NCBI RefSeq assembly: GCF_963675585.1
Contig: NZ_OY776414.1
Location: 1,281,001 to 1,345,000, forward strand
Length of the DNA: 64,000 nt
Direction of reading: 5' to 3'
From: an uncultured Draconibacterium sp.
GTDB taxonomy: Bacteria; Bacteroidota; Bacteroidia; Bacteroidales; Prolixibacteraceae
Part shown: piece by piece, positions 36,048 through 44,426 of the stretch
Layout: each line of letters opens with the position of its first letter
Position numbering within the stretch: the first letter of the stretch is position 1
Translations under genes and position numbers: made by a program
The notes under the pieces: model-generated
Database searches by the model: none
Seen by the model: only the letters and a program-made list of their open reading frames with translations
Told to the model about the DNA's origin: nothing

Positions 36048-37376
36048 TTATTCTTCGTATTTATCCTGAGGATTTTTTGCCTTATAGCTAAAAGCAGAAA
36101 TTACAAGAATAAGAACAAGTAGAAAGTAAATGGCGTAGGCATACGAACCAAAAACAGAATACGAAAGACTAAAAAGGATGGGCCCCAAAGCACTTGCAAA
36201 TACCACAATTGCCATTACAAACCCGGTGATTTTTCCCAAATGTTCGCGACCGTAAAAACGCGGCCAGGTTACACTCAGCAAAACATTGTACATGCCACTT
36301 GGGATGGCACTTCCGATAATAAATGCGTAATAAAACAGTCCGTCGTTAATGTTTGCCAGCGAAAACAAAGCAATTACTTCACCAACAAGCATCAGATACA
36401 ACAGGTATTGAAGTTTAATTCTATCGCTGATCCAGCCGCCTGCAAAAGCCAGTGTTACCGATATTAATGACATAGGAATAAAAATAGACAGTGCCCTTTC
36501 ACGGTCAATTCCGGCCTCGCCAAACAGCGATATCAGGTGGAAAACATAACCGGTAATAAACAAGGCGTAAACTGCAATGGGCAATACAAACAGCCAAAAA
36601 CTAAGGTCTTTGCGAGCCTCTTTAAGTGTGAATTGTTTAAAGGGTTTTATAATTACGTCGTGTTCTTTATTACCGTGTTTTTCACCATCGGGAATTTGGT
36701 TACAGTCTTCTGGATTGTCGCGAAAAAAGACAAAAACAAACAAAAAGAAAAATACGCCAATGCCCAAAGCCATTAACAAATAGGCCGAACGCCACGATGT
36801 ACTTTGAATAAGCATGTCGAAAGTAAGCGGAGCAATAGAGAATCCCAGCGAAACAAACACCGACGAAATGCCGTTTACCAAACCACGTCGTGCAATAAAC
36901 CATTTCATTAACATGTTACGCGAAACCATGGTAATTACTCCCTGCCCCGAAAAACGCAGCATAAAAAAGAAAAGTATAAAACTGGCAATGGCGATCCCCA
37001 CATAAATACTTGATGTTTGCGGAACGATGGCTTTTATAATCCGGTCGGACTGGCTAAACAGCACCAAAACAAATCCCAAAGTCAGTGCAGCGGCCATTCC
37101 CACCCAGCGTGCGCCGTATTTATCATAGAGTTTTCCTGCGTAGGTTAGAATAAACGAACTGGCAATTGTACCAAACATATACGCCATACTTATCTGGTCG
37201 CGTGTAATACCAATGTTTTCAATCAGGTAATCGGTAAATGTAGAAACACCCGTGGTTTGCCCGGGGGCACTGCATAAAACGCCAATAGTTGCCGCAAATA
37301 GAATTAACCATCCATAAAAAAACGGAACTTTCGACGGATTAAACGGAAAATTGTTGTATTGCAGCTTGAGTTTCAT
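36048..37376 (-). CDS. MFS transporter, OFA/monocarboxylate-like
   Basis: 442 residues with 12 predicted membrane helices in two halves around a charged loop at about residue 210-235 (NQIPDGEKHGNKEHDV). The N-terminus PFFYGWLILFAATIGVLCSAPGQTTGVS resembles the oxalate/formate antiporter and monocarboxylate branch of the major facilitator superfamily. GKLYDKYGARW is the loop 2-3 signature. It probably moves a small organic anion, but the substrate is not readable. It stands alone at the end of a - strand run after a 148-bp gap, facing the flavoprotein operon. Confidence 0.88.
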   Translation of the reverse strand: MKLKLQYNNFPFNPSKVPFFYGWLILFAATIGVLCSAPGQTTGVSTFTDYLIENIGITRDQISMAYMFGTIASSFILTYAGKLYDKYGARWVGMAAALTLGFVLVLFSQSDRIIKAIVPQTSSIYVGIAIASFILFFFMLRFSGQGVITMVSRNMLMKWFIARRGLVNGISSVFVSLGFSIAPLTFDMLIQSTSWRSAYLLMALGIGVFFFLFVFVFFRDNPEDCNQIPDGEKHGNKEHDVIIKPFKQFTLKEARKDLSFWLFVLPIAVYALFITGYVFHLISLFGEAGIDRERALSIFIPMSLISVTLAFAGGWISDRIKLQYLLYLMLVGEVIALFSLANINDGLFYYAFIIGSAIPSGMYNVLLSVTWPRFYGREHLGKITGFVMAIVVFASALGPILFSLSYSVFGSYAYAIYFLLVLILVISAFSYKAKNPQDKYEE

Positions 37377-37524
37377 TGCTTGTAAAACTAGCTAAAGTTT
37401 GTATTGTAGCTGCCATTCGTACAGTTTTCAGATTGAATAGTAATGTTTTGTTAGTGCATTACAATTCTGAAAGTAAAAAGTATCCAAATTGTAGAAATGT
37501 TAAAAGGTAGCCTTCTAGTATCGT

Positions 37525-38025
37525 TTAGGCCGATAATCCGGAAACTCCGCTGGCAAAGCCTGCAAATATCCCCACAAACATCATGATTATAAATGCAAGA
37601 ATGTAAAGGGCAAACATTACAATTGTAAAAATGCCAATAAAGCGGTAATGCGCTTTCAGGTTAGTAAATGCAACGCTCAACTGCTCCTGGTTTTTTGAAA
37701 GAACGGCTTTGTTTATGTTGCTTGAAAAGCGGTACAAGTACAATATGGGGAGAAAATAAATGGCACCAATAATCAGGTAAATCAAACCAAAAAGAAAAGG
37801 AGGAAAGGGCATTTCTCCGGCTAAGTCGCCCGGAATTACCAAAAATACGATGCTCATTACAAAACCACCGAACACCATCATTCCCATAAATACAAAACCA
37901 AGAATGGACAAAAATTTCCCCCATTTCCCGGCGCTTTGTAATATCTGGCCCAGTTCGTTTGTAATCTCAAGTTTTGCGTGTTGTTCGGGCATTTCCTGCC
38001 CCGGGGTTTCGTTTGTGGTATTCAT
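37525..38025 (-). CDS. DUF5362-type membrane protein
   Basis: 166 residues with four hydrophobic segments: FLSILGFVFMGMMVFGGFVMSIVFLV, LFGLIYLIIGAIYFLPILYLY, and the paired FIGIFTIVMFALYILAFIIMMFVGIFAGF near the C-terminus. The middle holds FSSNINKAVLSKNQEQLSVAFTNLKAHYRFIGI, the typical segment of this uncharacterised Bacteroidota family. The N-terminal 25 residues are soluble and acidic. Starting 50 bp after the GH53 gene, it may share that transcript, though a functional link is not evident. Confidence 0.7.
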   Translation of the reverse strand: MNTTNETPGQEMPEQHAKLEITNELGQILQSAGKWGKFLSILGFVFMGMMVFGGFVMSIVFLVIPGDLAGEMPFPPFLFGLIYLIIGAIYFLPILYLYRFSSNINKAVLSKNQEQLSVAFTNLKAHYRFIGIFTIVMFALYILAFIIMMFVGIFAGFASGVSGLSA

Positions 38026-38075
38026 TTTTCAGGTAAATAATAATTTGGTGAACTATAAAAATCAGGAACTCTTGT

Positions 38076-39140
38076 TTAATATCGGGTAAACTTATCAAAA
38101 ACGTTTATAACCGGCAACACATTTCCGTTTTCGTCGAAAAAACTTCTGGAGCCGTGCCTTGCAACTGCGGGTTCCCACCAGAAGATCCCGATTCCGCGGT
38201 TGTTGTTTATGCCCATTACAATCCGGTTGCACTCGTCCCAAAATTCTTTTTGACCTTCGGGAGTTTCAGCAAACGGCGGATCTTTTTCCTTGTATTCGGT
38301 TGGTGTCCAGTTGTAGGCCGCTTCAACCAGAATAATGTCTTTTTTGTATTCGTCGGCAGCAAAGTTCAGGCAGGCTCGTAAATCGAGTAAACTGCCGTGC
38401 CACCAGGGATAATACGACTGGCCGATTACATCGAATTTTATGCCGTATGAATTGATTTTGTCGTAAAAGTATTTGGTAAAGTCTTTGTCGCCGCCTTTGT
38501 CAATGTGAATCATTATTTGCGGACAGGGATTATTTCCACAGCCGGCATAAACACCGTTAATTCCGGCCTGTACCAATTCCGCAAAATTGTCCCAGTTTTC
38601 AGGGAGTTTTCCATCGGGCCACAGCATACCATGACTGATTTCATTTCCCACCTGCACCATGTCGGGGAAAACGCCCGAGTCGCGAAAGGCGATCATGGTT
38701 TCGCGTGTATACTCGAATACCGCTGCTTCCAGTTCGGCGTGCGATTTGCCTTCCCATGCTTTTGGAATAAACTGCTTCCCCGGGTCGGCCCAAGTATCGG
38801 AATAGTGGTAGTCGAGCAGAAATTTATAGCCCAGCTTTTTGGCCTCTTTAGCCAAAGCAATGGTGTATTCCAGGTTATTGGGCAAACGGTCTGGCGTATG
38901 AAACAACCTTAAACGAATCCAGTTGTACCCGTGGTTTTTAAAAATCTGCAATCCGGGCTGAGCCTCCCCGTTTTCTTTAAACTCAAATCCCATGTCTTCG
39001 GCCTGCTTTAAAAACGAAAGATCGGCCCCAACGGCATAGTCCTGCGCCTGCATTGTTTGCACTGATAGTAAAACAATACAAGCCATAAAGAAACTACGAA
39101 TACATAGAGCGTTTTTAGTGATTCCAGGTTTTGTTTTCAT
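38076..39140 (-). CDS. GH53 arabinogalactan endo-beta-1,4-galactanase
   Basis: 354 residues with a Sec signal (to about residue 32, ending TMQAQ). GH53 markers are strong: GADLSFLKQAEDMG, IRLRLFHTP, FLLDYHYSDTWADPGKQ, acid/base Glu167 in VQVGNEISHGMLWP and nucleophile Glu273 in LVEAAYNWTP. It hydrolyses beta-1,4-galactan, the side chain of type I arabinogalactan and rhamnogalacturonan I. That fits the arabinan locus 24 kb away, although no SusCD pair or other galactanase gene lies next to it here. The enzyme is probably periplasmic. The 242-bp upstream gap carries nested inverted repeats. Confidence 0.95.
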   Translation of the reverse strand: MKTKPGITKNALCIRSFFMACIVLLSVQTMQAQDYAVGADLSFLKQAEDMGFEFKENGEAQPGLQIFKNHGYNWIRLRLFHTPDRLPNNLEYTIALAKEAKKLGYKFLLDYHYSDTWADPGKQFIPKAWEGKSHAELEAAVFEYTRETMIAFRDSGVFPDMVQVGNEISHGMLWPDGKLPENWDNFAELVQAGINGVYAGCGNNPCPQIMIHIDKGGDKDFTKYFYDKINSYGIKFDVIGQSYYPWWHGSLLDLRACLNFAADEYKKDIILVEAAYNWTPTEYKEKDPPFAETPEGQKEFWDECNRIVMGINNNRGIGIFWWEPAVARHGSRSFFDENGNVLPVINVFDKFTRY

Positions 39141-39259
39141 AGGTAGTTATTTAAGTTATCCGAGACTTTTAACCGCCTCTGAAAAGTTGCGTTTTATTTC
39201 CTGCTAATTTCGTAAAATATTTTAGTTCCGGAACACTCTGCTTTTGTATAAAAGTAATT

Positions 39260-39386
39260 TTAATACAGCCACCTGCCCAAAATGCAAACACTTTGACAAG
39301 TTTTTCCCGGTGTTGCCCCTGCGAAATACGTGGAGCGCTACCCCGGTTTGCCAAAGTGTTTACAAACAATAAAAGAGCTGTATTAA
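39260..39386. repeat. Nested inverted repeats (127 bp) upstream of GH53
   Basis: TTAATACAGC (39260-39269) pairs with GCTGTATTAA (39377-39386), and inside it AAACACTTTG (39286-39295) pairs with CAAAGTGTTT (39352-39361). All four arms are perfect 10-mers and the spacers between outer and inner arms are nearly equal (16 and 15 nt). The outer right arm overlaps the stop codon of the next gene. It could be a long mRNA hairpin or a small MITE-like element; no target duplication is obvious. Confidence 0.65.
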
Positions 39387-40042
39387 CTTCTCACAAACTT
39401 GCCAAGAGATTCAAGCAGTTGTGGTTTATCTTCCAAAGCAATTTTTGCAACGGCATAAAATTCGCTCATCCAGTCGTCCATTTTTGCAAAGGCTTCGTCT
39501 TTTGCTTTTGTTGCATCCTGCGACTCCCCTTTTTCTCGTAAATATTCGGCTCTTGCTGCTTCCAATTCACCAATTACGGTTCCTGCTGCGCTTAAATCAT
39601 CGGCGGTAACCTTTAACCTGAGTAGTTTTGTTTGTATATCAGCATCTCTCGAAGCCACCGAATAAAATTTCTTTACCGTCTCTAACCAGTTTATATAAGC
39701 TTGGGGTATACTCCCTGATACCGCTAATTTATCGAGAGTTTTAGGATCGGTACGAAAAATAATTTTGGCCTTTTTGCGGTGCATCTTATAGATTTCTTCC
39801 AGATTTGATTTAAGTGCAGCAAATTCACTGTACGCTTCTGTTGTTTCATCGTCTTCGCTTTTGTTTAAGTCGTAAGCCTGCCGCGTTTGTGTTAACAGAG
39901 TTTTACCCTCGGCTATTACAGTGGTGTCGTAGCCAAATTCGGCCATGGTGGTGGCAATTTCAGGTTGAATTTCTACATTGTCAAGCGATACCCGGTATTG
40001 TTCGAGTGCTTCCGCTTCGGTGAGTGTTTTTTTTGTTACCAT
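39383..40042 (-). CDS. Unknown helical cytoplasmic protein
   Basis: 219 residues, not recognised. It has no signal peptide or membrane segment and is mostly charged helix: ALKSNLEEIYKMHRKKAKIIF in the middle and EAARAEYLREKGESQDATKAKDEAFAKM near the C-terminus suggest a coiled coil or helical bundle. The C-terminal part ends in LEDKPQLLESLGKFVRS. Its stop codon lies in the nested inverted repeat at 39260-39386, and a 42-bp tandem repeat begins about 90 bp upstream of the start. Codon use looks ordinary, so the gene appears real. Confidence 0.7.
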   Translation of the reverse strand: MVTKKTLTEAEALEQYRVSLDNVEIQPEIATTMAEFGYDTTVIAEGKTLLTQTRQAYDLNKSEDDETTEAYSEFAALKSNLEEIYKMHRKKAKIIFRTDPKTLDKLAVSGSIPQAYINWLETVKKFYSVASRDADIQTKLLRLKVTADDLSAAGTVIGELEAARAEYLREKGESQDATKAKDEAFAKMDDWMSEFYAVAKIALEDKPQLLESLGKFVRS

Positions 40043-40061
40043 ACTTTTAAAAATTTAAGGT

Positions 40062-40163
40062 TTACATTTTATTTATTGCGAACTCCTTACGGAGGTTTGC
40101 CGGTTCCTTAATGGTATTTTTACGCTCCTTAATGCCTTGCTTCTGTTTCTTACCATTCTGCAT
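40062..40163 (-). CDS. Possible 33-residue basic peptide over the tandem repeat
   Basis: The frame starts at an ATG within the first 42-bp repeat unit, encodes a Lys/Gln-rich peptide (MQNGKKQKQGIKERKNTIKE at its start) and stops 20 bp before the 219-residue gene. The preceding repeat unit encodes almost the same 14 residues but is closed by a TAG. It may be a decayed repetitive gene or chance; no expression signal was seen. Confidence 0.2.
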   Translation of the reverse strand: MQNGKKQKQGIKERKNTIKEPANLRKEFAINKM

Positions 40164-40219
40164 GCGTTCCTTAAGGCCTTGTTTCTATTCCTTACCATTC
40201 TGCATGCGTTCCTTAAGAC
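40136..40219. repeat. Tandem repeat, two 42-bp units plus degenerate flanks
   Basis: Units at 40136-40177 and 40178-40219 differ at only a few positions and share the core CTTACCATTCTGCATGCG. Shorter CGxTCCTTAA fragments occur on both sides (40105-40134). The 42-bp period equals 14 codons. Confidence 0.8.
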
Positions 40220-40403
40220 TTTGCACGCGTATTATACAACATGCCCCCAATTCCTTAGAGCTTGCCAAGCCTGATTTTTGCTAAATGGGGTTCTCCTTTA
40301 ATTTACTTATGCTTGTTTTTGTTTTGAGTTACTGACTGAGGGTGATTTACATAGGTTTAAAATACCATTTGTGAAGGTAAGGAATATTATTTGAACGAAT
40401 TTT

Positions 40404-40565
40404 ATGTTGAACGATAATATGGAGGAGTTATGCAACATAAAATTGCTTTGTTGGGGCTTTTACTTAGATAAAAATGGCAATACCGGCAGTTTGAGGGTGC
40501 TGGTGAATTTTGAAGTTGTCTCCTTACCTGAAATACGGAAATTTGTTGGGAGAATCAAGGAATAG
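40404..40565 (+). CDS. Possible 53-residue protein
   Basis: An uninterrupted frame from ATG to TAG with protein-like composition: KLLCWGFYLDKNGNTGSLRV followed by a strand and a C-terminal helix LPEIRKFVGRIKE. I do not recognise it. It is convergent with the 188-residue gene to its right, whose stop is at 40613. It could be a real small gene, a fragment, or chance. Confidence 0.3.
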   Translation: MLNDNMEELCNIKLLCWGFYLDKNGNTGSLRVLVNFEVVSLPEIRKFVGRIKE

Positions 40566-40612
40566 ATACAGCACCAATTCAGTGAACCAATTTAACCATT
40601 TTTCCTTGCTCA

Positions 40613-41179
40613 TTAATAAAAAACAAATTCCATATCTTTTACGGGCATAAAGTTCGTTTTTTCCCAATGGTATATTTTTTTGTCATCAATTAATTCATTT
40701 TTATCCGGTTCATATGAAAAATGGTCTATTTTCATATTAGCTGGAGTTATTAAAGTATACAAAACTTCACGAAGAGGTTGCTTCCAGTAATTTGTCGTAA
40801 TCAATATGTATTTTGCTCTATTTGATTTTAATTTTTGCCTGTAGGAAATAAACAGTGTCAAAGTTGAATCAATCTTAATATCAAAAATCACTCCGCCTGA
40901 TTTGAAACTAATATTTTCAACTTTACTTTTATTTGTTATGTCAAAAATGTGAATTGAATCTGCTGGGTAAAAAATACTTTCGGTAGGAAAGGGATAATAG
41001 AGAGGCGTTTCCGAAATGCTTGAACCACTTGTTTTTAAGTGATAATATCCAGACACATAAAATGTATTTTCTTCAATTCTGAAAGTTAATTCTTCTGAGT
41101 CAAATGACAGTTCTTGCGCATGACTGAATGAATTGATAAATATAAAAAGAAGAAAAACTAATTGGCGGCTATTTATCAC
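40613..41179 (-). CDS. Exported protein of unknown function, AT-rich
   Basis: 188 residues with a Sec signal (LVFLLFIFINSFSHAQ). It starts at a GTG that overlaps the TGA of the gene before it (GTGA), so the two are translationally coupled. The mature part is mostly beta strand (FRIEENTFYVSGYYHLKTSG, IFDIKIDSTLTLFISYRQKL) with many Tyr and Ser residues. It ends in EFVFY. I find no family. The DNA of this pair is visibly more AT-rich than its neighbours, which may mean recent transfer or weak constraint. Confidence 0.6.
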   Translation of the reverse strand: MINSRQLVFLLFIFINSFSHAQELSFDSEELTFRIEENTFYVSGYYHLKTSGSSISETPLYYPFPTESIFYPADSIHIFDITNKSKVENISFKSGGVIFDIKIDSTLTLFISYRQKLKSNRAKYILITTNYWKQPLREVLYTLITPANMKIDHFSYEPDKNELIDDKKIYHWEKTNFMPVKDMEFVFY

Positions 41180-42258
41180 AACTTAATAATTTGATTGTTC
41201 TTTATATCAACTCTTCTACCATCAATTGTTAAGACGTAAAAATACAATCCCGAACCGTTATTATTAAAATCTTCATTTGTAAAAGTAATTATTGTTCGAT
41301 TCATAGTTAACTTTTGAGAAGTAATAAATTTACCACTTGAATTATAAATGCTAAATAATGAATTGTTCACCGGTGTTGCACTTGGAATATCAATAATTAC
41401 CCTTAGATATTCATCAAAAGGATTTGGATAGACATTAAGGTTAAATTCAGTTACAACAATTTCATCATATGGATTATAGTTTTCGACTGAAAAAAGATAT
41501 AAATCTTTGTCAATTGTTGAATTGGGGATTATATTAATTGTATCACGGCAATAAATATATTTTTTGTAAGTGGTGTTTTCTCTTATCCGAAAAGTATCAA
41601 GTTTGTATGTTCTTGATAATACTTCTCCGTAGAAGAACCCATTTTCATCAGTTTCCAGATTTCCAATAAATCCTCGAATAACAGAATTTGGAATTGGTTC
41701 GTTGTTTTGGTTATATAAATATCCTTGAATTGTTCCAGCTACTCCATTAATATCATTGTATCTACCAATTGATGGAGTATTATCCAATGAATAGTAACCA
41801 CTATGCCCATTAAAATCTTTTACATGTGATATAGAACAACCATATTCAAGTTTATTAAAATTTGAACTTGATCTATTCCCAAAAATTAATTCATCTTTTA
41901 ATTCCATGTTTCGCAGGAACGATTTTATGGCAACGAAATCATTAGACCTATTAAGTGTGAATGAATTTTCTATATTTTCTTTTGAGAGTACAAGCAAATA
42001 AGGAAACCACCCTTCACTGCATTCTATAATTGAATCATAATTCAGAACTTTAAAGGTACCTGAACTTGTTTCTATAAATAAACTGTCGAGAAAGTCTTCT
42101 GGTTTTTCCGGAAATCCTAATTCAATATACCAGTTGTTTAAGGAATCAATGTAAATTTCAGAAATGTATGCTTGTGGAGGAGCAATATTTGCAAATAAAT
42201 TGACATTTACAGAAAGTGTTAAAATAAATAGAATAAAGATTGTTTTCATGATTTTCAT
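41176..42258 (-). CDS. Exported T9SS cargo protein with carboxypeptidase-like and sorting domains
   Basis: 360 residues; the start is at 42258, or 3 codons later at 42249. A signal peptide covers about 1-24. An N-terminal region resembles lamin-tail or surface-protein folds (SNDFVAIKSFLRNMELKDEL). A short carboxypeptidase-regulatory-like segment follows (GTIQGYLYNQNNEPIPNSVI). The last 90 residues are a type A T9SS sorting domain: NLNVYPNPFDEYLRVII, FSIYNSSGKFI and the closing GLYFYVLTIDGRR. It is expected to be secreted across the outer membrane and held at the surface. It is coupled to the next gene by a 4-bp overlap. The precise role is unknown. Confidence 0.75.
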   Translation of the reverse strand: MKIMKTIFILFILTLSVNVNLFANIAPPQAYISEIYIDSLNNWYIELGFPEKPEDFLDSLFIETSSGTFKVLNYDSIIECSEGWFPYLLVLSKENIENSFTLNRSNDFVAIKSFLRNMELKDELIFGNRSSSNFNKLEYGCSISHVKDFNGHSGYYSLDNTPSIGRYNDINGVAGTIQGYLYNQNNEPIPNSVIRGFIGNLETDENGFFYGEVLSRTYKLDTFRIRENTTYKKYIYCRDTINIIPNSTIDKDLYLFSVENYNPYDEIVVTEFNLNVYPNPFDEYLRVIIDIPSATPVNNSLFSIYNSSGKFITSQKLTMNRTIITFTNEDFNNNGSGLYFYVLTIDGRRVDIKNNQIIKL

Positions 42259-42576
42259 TTTAAGGCTAACATTTTAGTTTTTCATTATACTCGCAAAAGT
42301 TTCTGCTAGTATGCCAACAATACCATCACAACTGTTGGGATATACTTTAAGTGTACTTTTTAACGTTGACGGCTTATTTTTAATTACTAGCATTTATGCG
42401 TATTGAAAGGTATTGTGGTTTTTAAAAGTAAACATCATCTATTTAAAAAGCAAGCGAGTAAAAAGGTATTTTGTGTGGTGTTACAGACTGTCCGTTTTAC
42501 AAGGTAATATTCTGAGGCTTACGAACAGAAATTTTACTTTTTATACGAAGGATCGCAAATAAACCTTTACTTTTAA
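42259..42576. other. Divergent intergenic region with a small palindrome
   Basis: 318 bp between the T9SS cargo gene (-) and the LytTR gene (+). CCAACA (42314-42319) and TGTTGG (42333-42338) form an inverted repeat with a 13-nt centre that could be an operator. No gene seen. Confidence 0.4.
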
Positions 42577-43452
42577 ATGTCCATATTTTGGCCCCGATTT
42601 ATGAAAAAGATACATATATCAGCGTTTAAAAACAGACTTCAGCTAAGTCTGTTTCTGGTATTTTGGCTGGCCTATTTTACCATTAACACTGTTTCTACCC
42701 TGTTTTTCGACAAGGAAGTTTTCCGGACTATACTTCTTATTCACAGTTTGTTGTATGCCTTTAGTGGTTTGGCCTGTAGTTTTTTTGGTTACAAAACGAT
42801 AAAATTTATTCGAAGCAAAATTCAGTCGAATACCCGGTTTCTGTTGCTTGCTGTGCTTTGTGTGTATGCCGTTACTTTTTTATGGGTTATTTTAAATCAT
42901 TTTTCGTGGTGGGTGGTTTCCGGCAACGAAACTCCGGTGATCCGGCTCAGCGTTTACCCGGTGAAAGCTTTGTTGTTTTCAATTATTACCCTGGCGGCCA
43001 TTTTGCTTTTGCTGCTTGCCGAAAATAAGTCACTGACAGTGCCGGGCGCCAACAAAAAAAGCACCCTCGATTTGCAAAACATCCAGCATTTATTCGACAG
43101 CCGCGAATCGAATTATAACGATACAATTCTACTTCCTGTAAAAAACAAGCTGTTGAATTTTAAAATCGACACCATCAAACTAATCCAGGCAAATGATTAC
43201 TATTCGAACCTGTTTTCCGACAAATTCGACAAAACCGTCCTTACTAATTATTCGCTAAAAAAGTGGGAGGAAATTTTACCCAAAAAGCATTTTCTCCGGA
43301 TTCATCGTTCCTCCATTATCAACCTGAATTACGTTGAGAACATTGAAAAAATGTACAACAACACCTACGAGGTTAAAATAAAAGGCATTGAACAGCACAT
43401 TTACATGAGCCGAAGATGTGCAAAAACGGTGCTCGAAAAGTTTCAGCTTTAA
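42577..43452 (+). CDS. Membrane-anchored LytTR transcriptional regulator
   Basis: 291 residues from the ATG at 42577; an ATG at 42601 is equally possible. Four hydrophobic segments fill residues of about 18-155 (LSLFLVFWLAYFTINTVSTL, then LLALLCVYAV-like helices). The C-terminus is a LytTR DNA-binding domain: KIDTIKLIQANDYYSNLF, LKKWEEILPKKHFLRIHRSSIINLNYVENIEK and VKIKGIEQHIYMSRR. There is no receiver domain, so sensing is probably by the membrane part itself. The esterase gene starts 101 bp downstream on the same strand and is the likely target or partner. Confidence 0.9.
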   Translation: MSIFWPRFMKKIHISAFKNRLQLSLFLVFWLAYFTINTVSTLFFDKEVFRTILLIHSLLYAFSGLACSFFGYKTIKFIRSKIQSNTRFLLLAVLCVYAVTFLWVILNHFSWWVVSGNETPVIRLSVYPVKALLFSIITLAAILLLLLAENKSLTVPGANKKSTLDLQNIQHLFDSRESNYNDTILLPVKNKLLNFKIDTIKLIQANDYYSNLFSDKFDKTVLTNYSLKKWEEILPKKHFLRIHRSSIINLNYVENIEKMYNNTYEVKIKGIEQHIYMSRRCAKTVLEKFQL

Positions 43453-43553
43453 GCGGCGAACCGTTTACTGATTTATAAAACCACTGGCTGAATTTTTAGA
43501 TCAACTCCGGCGCATTCGGGGTATTTTAGTCGCAAAAACTTAAAAACACTACA

Positions 43554-44375
43554 ATGACCGGAAAACGCAAAATTTACCTGGGTACAATTCTTTTACTTGC
43601 ACTTACCCTGTTTGGTTTTGTTTACGCCCAAACCATGGGCAGCAAAAACGAAAGCAGCATTTGTATTACATCAAAAATTCTTGGCGAGGACAGAACAATA
43701 TGGATAAATCTACCCGAGGGCTACGAAAATTCGGATGTTAGCTACCCCGTTTTGTACCGCCTGGATGGAAATAAAAAGCTGGTACAAAAAACGGCTGCCA
43801 CGCTAAAACGTGTGAATAAAAAGGATGAAAATACTCCTGAAATGATCGTGGTTGGCATTGAAAATATTTGGCGAGACAAGGACATGTGGCCTACTTATAA
43901 CAAATATTATCCCGAATCGCAGGAACTGGGTTCGCCAAAATTTATGGCTTTTATTGAAAAGGAACTTATTCCATACATGGAAAACCACTACCGCACCAGT
44001 GAAAACAGGATTTTGTGTGGACAATCGCTCAGTGCAGTATTTACATTGTATACGTTTTTAGCCAAACCCGCTTTGTTTGATTCGTACATTGCCTGCAGCG
44101 GGGCATTTCCCGATTGCGAACCTTTTTTTAAGGAGCTAAGCACAACGGCGTTTCAAAATGCCGGATTGTACAGTAACAAAAAGCTGTTTATTACACATGG
44201 TCTAAAAGACCCGCTTGATCCGGATGGAATCGTTCACCGGCAAATGACTGAGTTCTCTCAATCAATTCAGAATCAGCTCGGAAGTATGGTTTCGTGCAAA
44301 TATCTTATTTACGAAAACGAAGGGCATGTTCCCAAAAACAGTTTGGAGGATGGTTTGGCATATTTGTATAAATAG
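43554..44375 (+). CDS. Secreted alpha/beta-hydrolase, esterase D/IroE-like
   Basis: 273 residues with a Sec signal (about 1-25). The fold is the esterase family typified by PF00756: WINLPEGYENSDVSYPVLYRLDG, MIVVGIENI, nucleophile Ser158 in CGQSLSA, and the C-terminal His in NEGHVPKN. The acid residue is probably Asp in HGLKDPLD. Related enzymes cleave siderophore or feruloyl/acetyl esters. It is periplasmic or surface-located. It may be controlled by the LytTR protein encoded just upstream. The substrate cannot be read from the sequence. Confidence 0.88.
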   Translation: MTGKRKIYLGTILLLALTLFGFVYAQTMGSKNESSICITSKILGEDRTIWINLPEGYENSDVSYPVLYRLDGNKKLVQKTAATLKRVNKKDENTPEMIVVGIENIWRDKDMWPTYNKYYPESQELGSPKFMAFIEKELIPYMENHYRTSENRILCGQSLSAVFTLYTFLAKPALFDSYIACSGAFPDCEPFFKELSTTAFQNAGLYSNKKLFITHGLKDPLDPDGIVHRQMTEFSQSIQNQLGSMVSCKYLIYENEGHVPKNSLEDGLAYLYK

Positions 44376-44426
44376 CAATTGATTTTTATGTAGTTCAGAT
44401 TCAAATTGGTTACGAATTCCGACAAA

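Larger units (their letters stand above)
40043..40612. other. 570-bp intergenic region with tandem repeats and two tiny frames
   Basis: The left third contains CCTTA-rich repeats, two of them full 42-bp copies. A 33-codon - strand frame runs over the repeats and a 53-codon + strand frame sits at 40404-40565. No promoter was identified. Confidence 0.5.

Noticed and set aside
39260-39386. Integron attC-like site
   Set aside because: The arms do not fit the GTTRRRY/RYYYAAC core sites, and no integrase is near.
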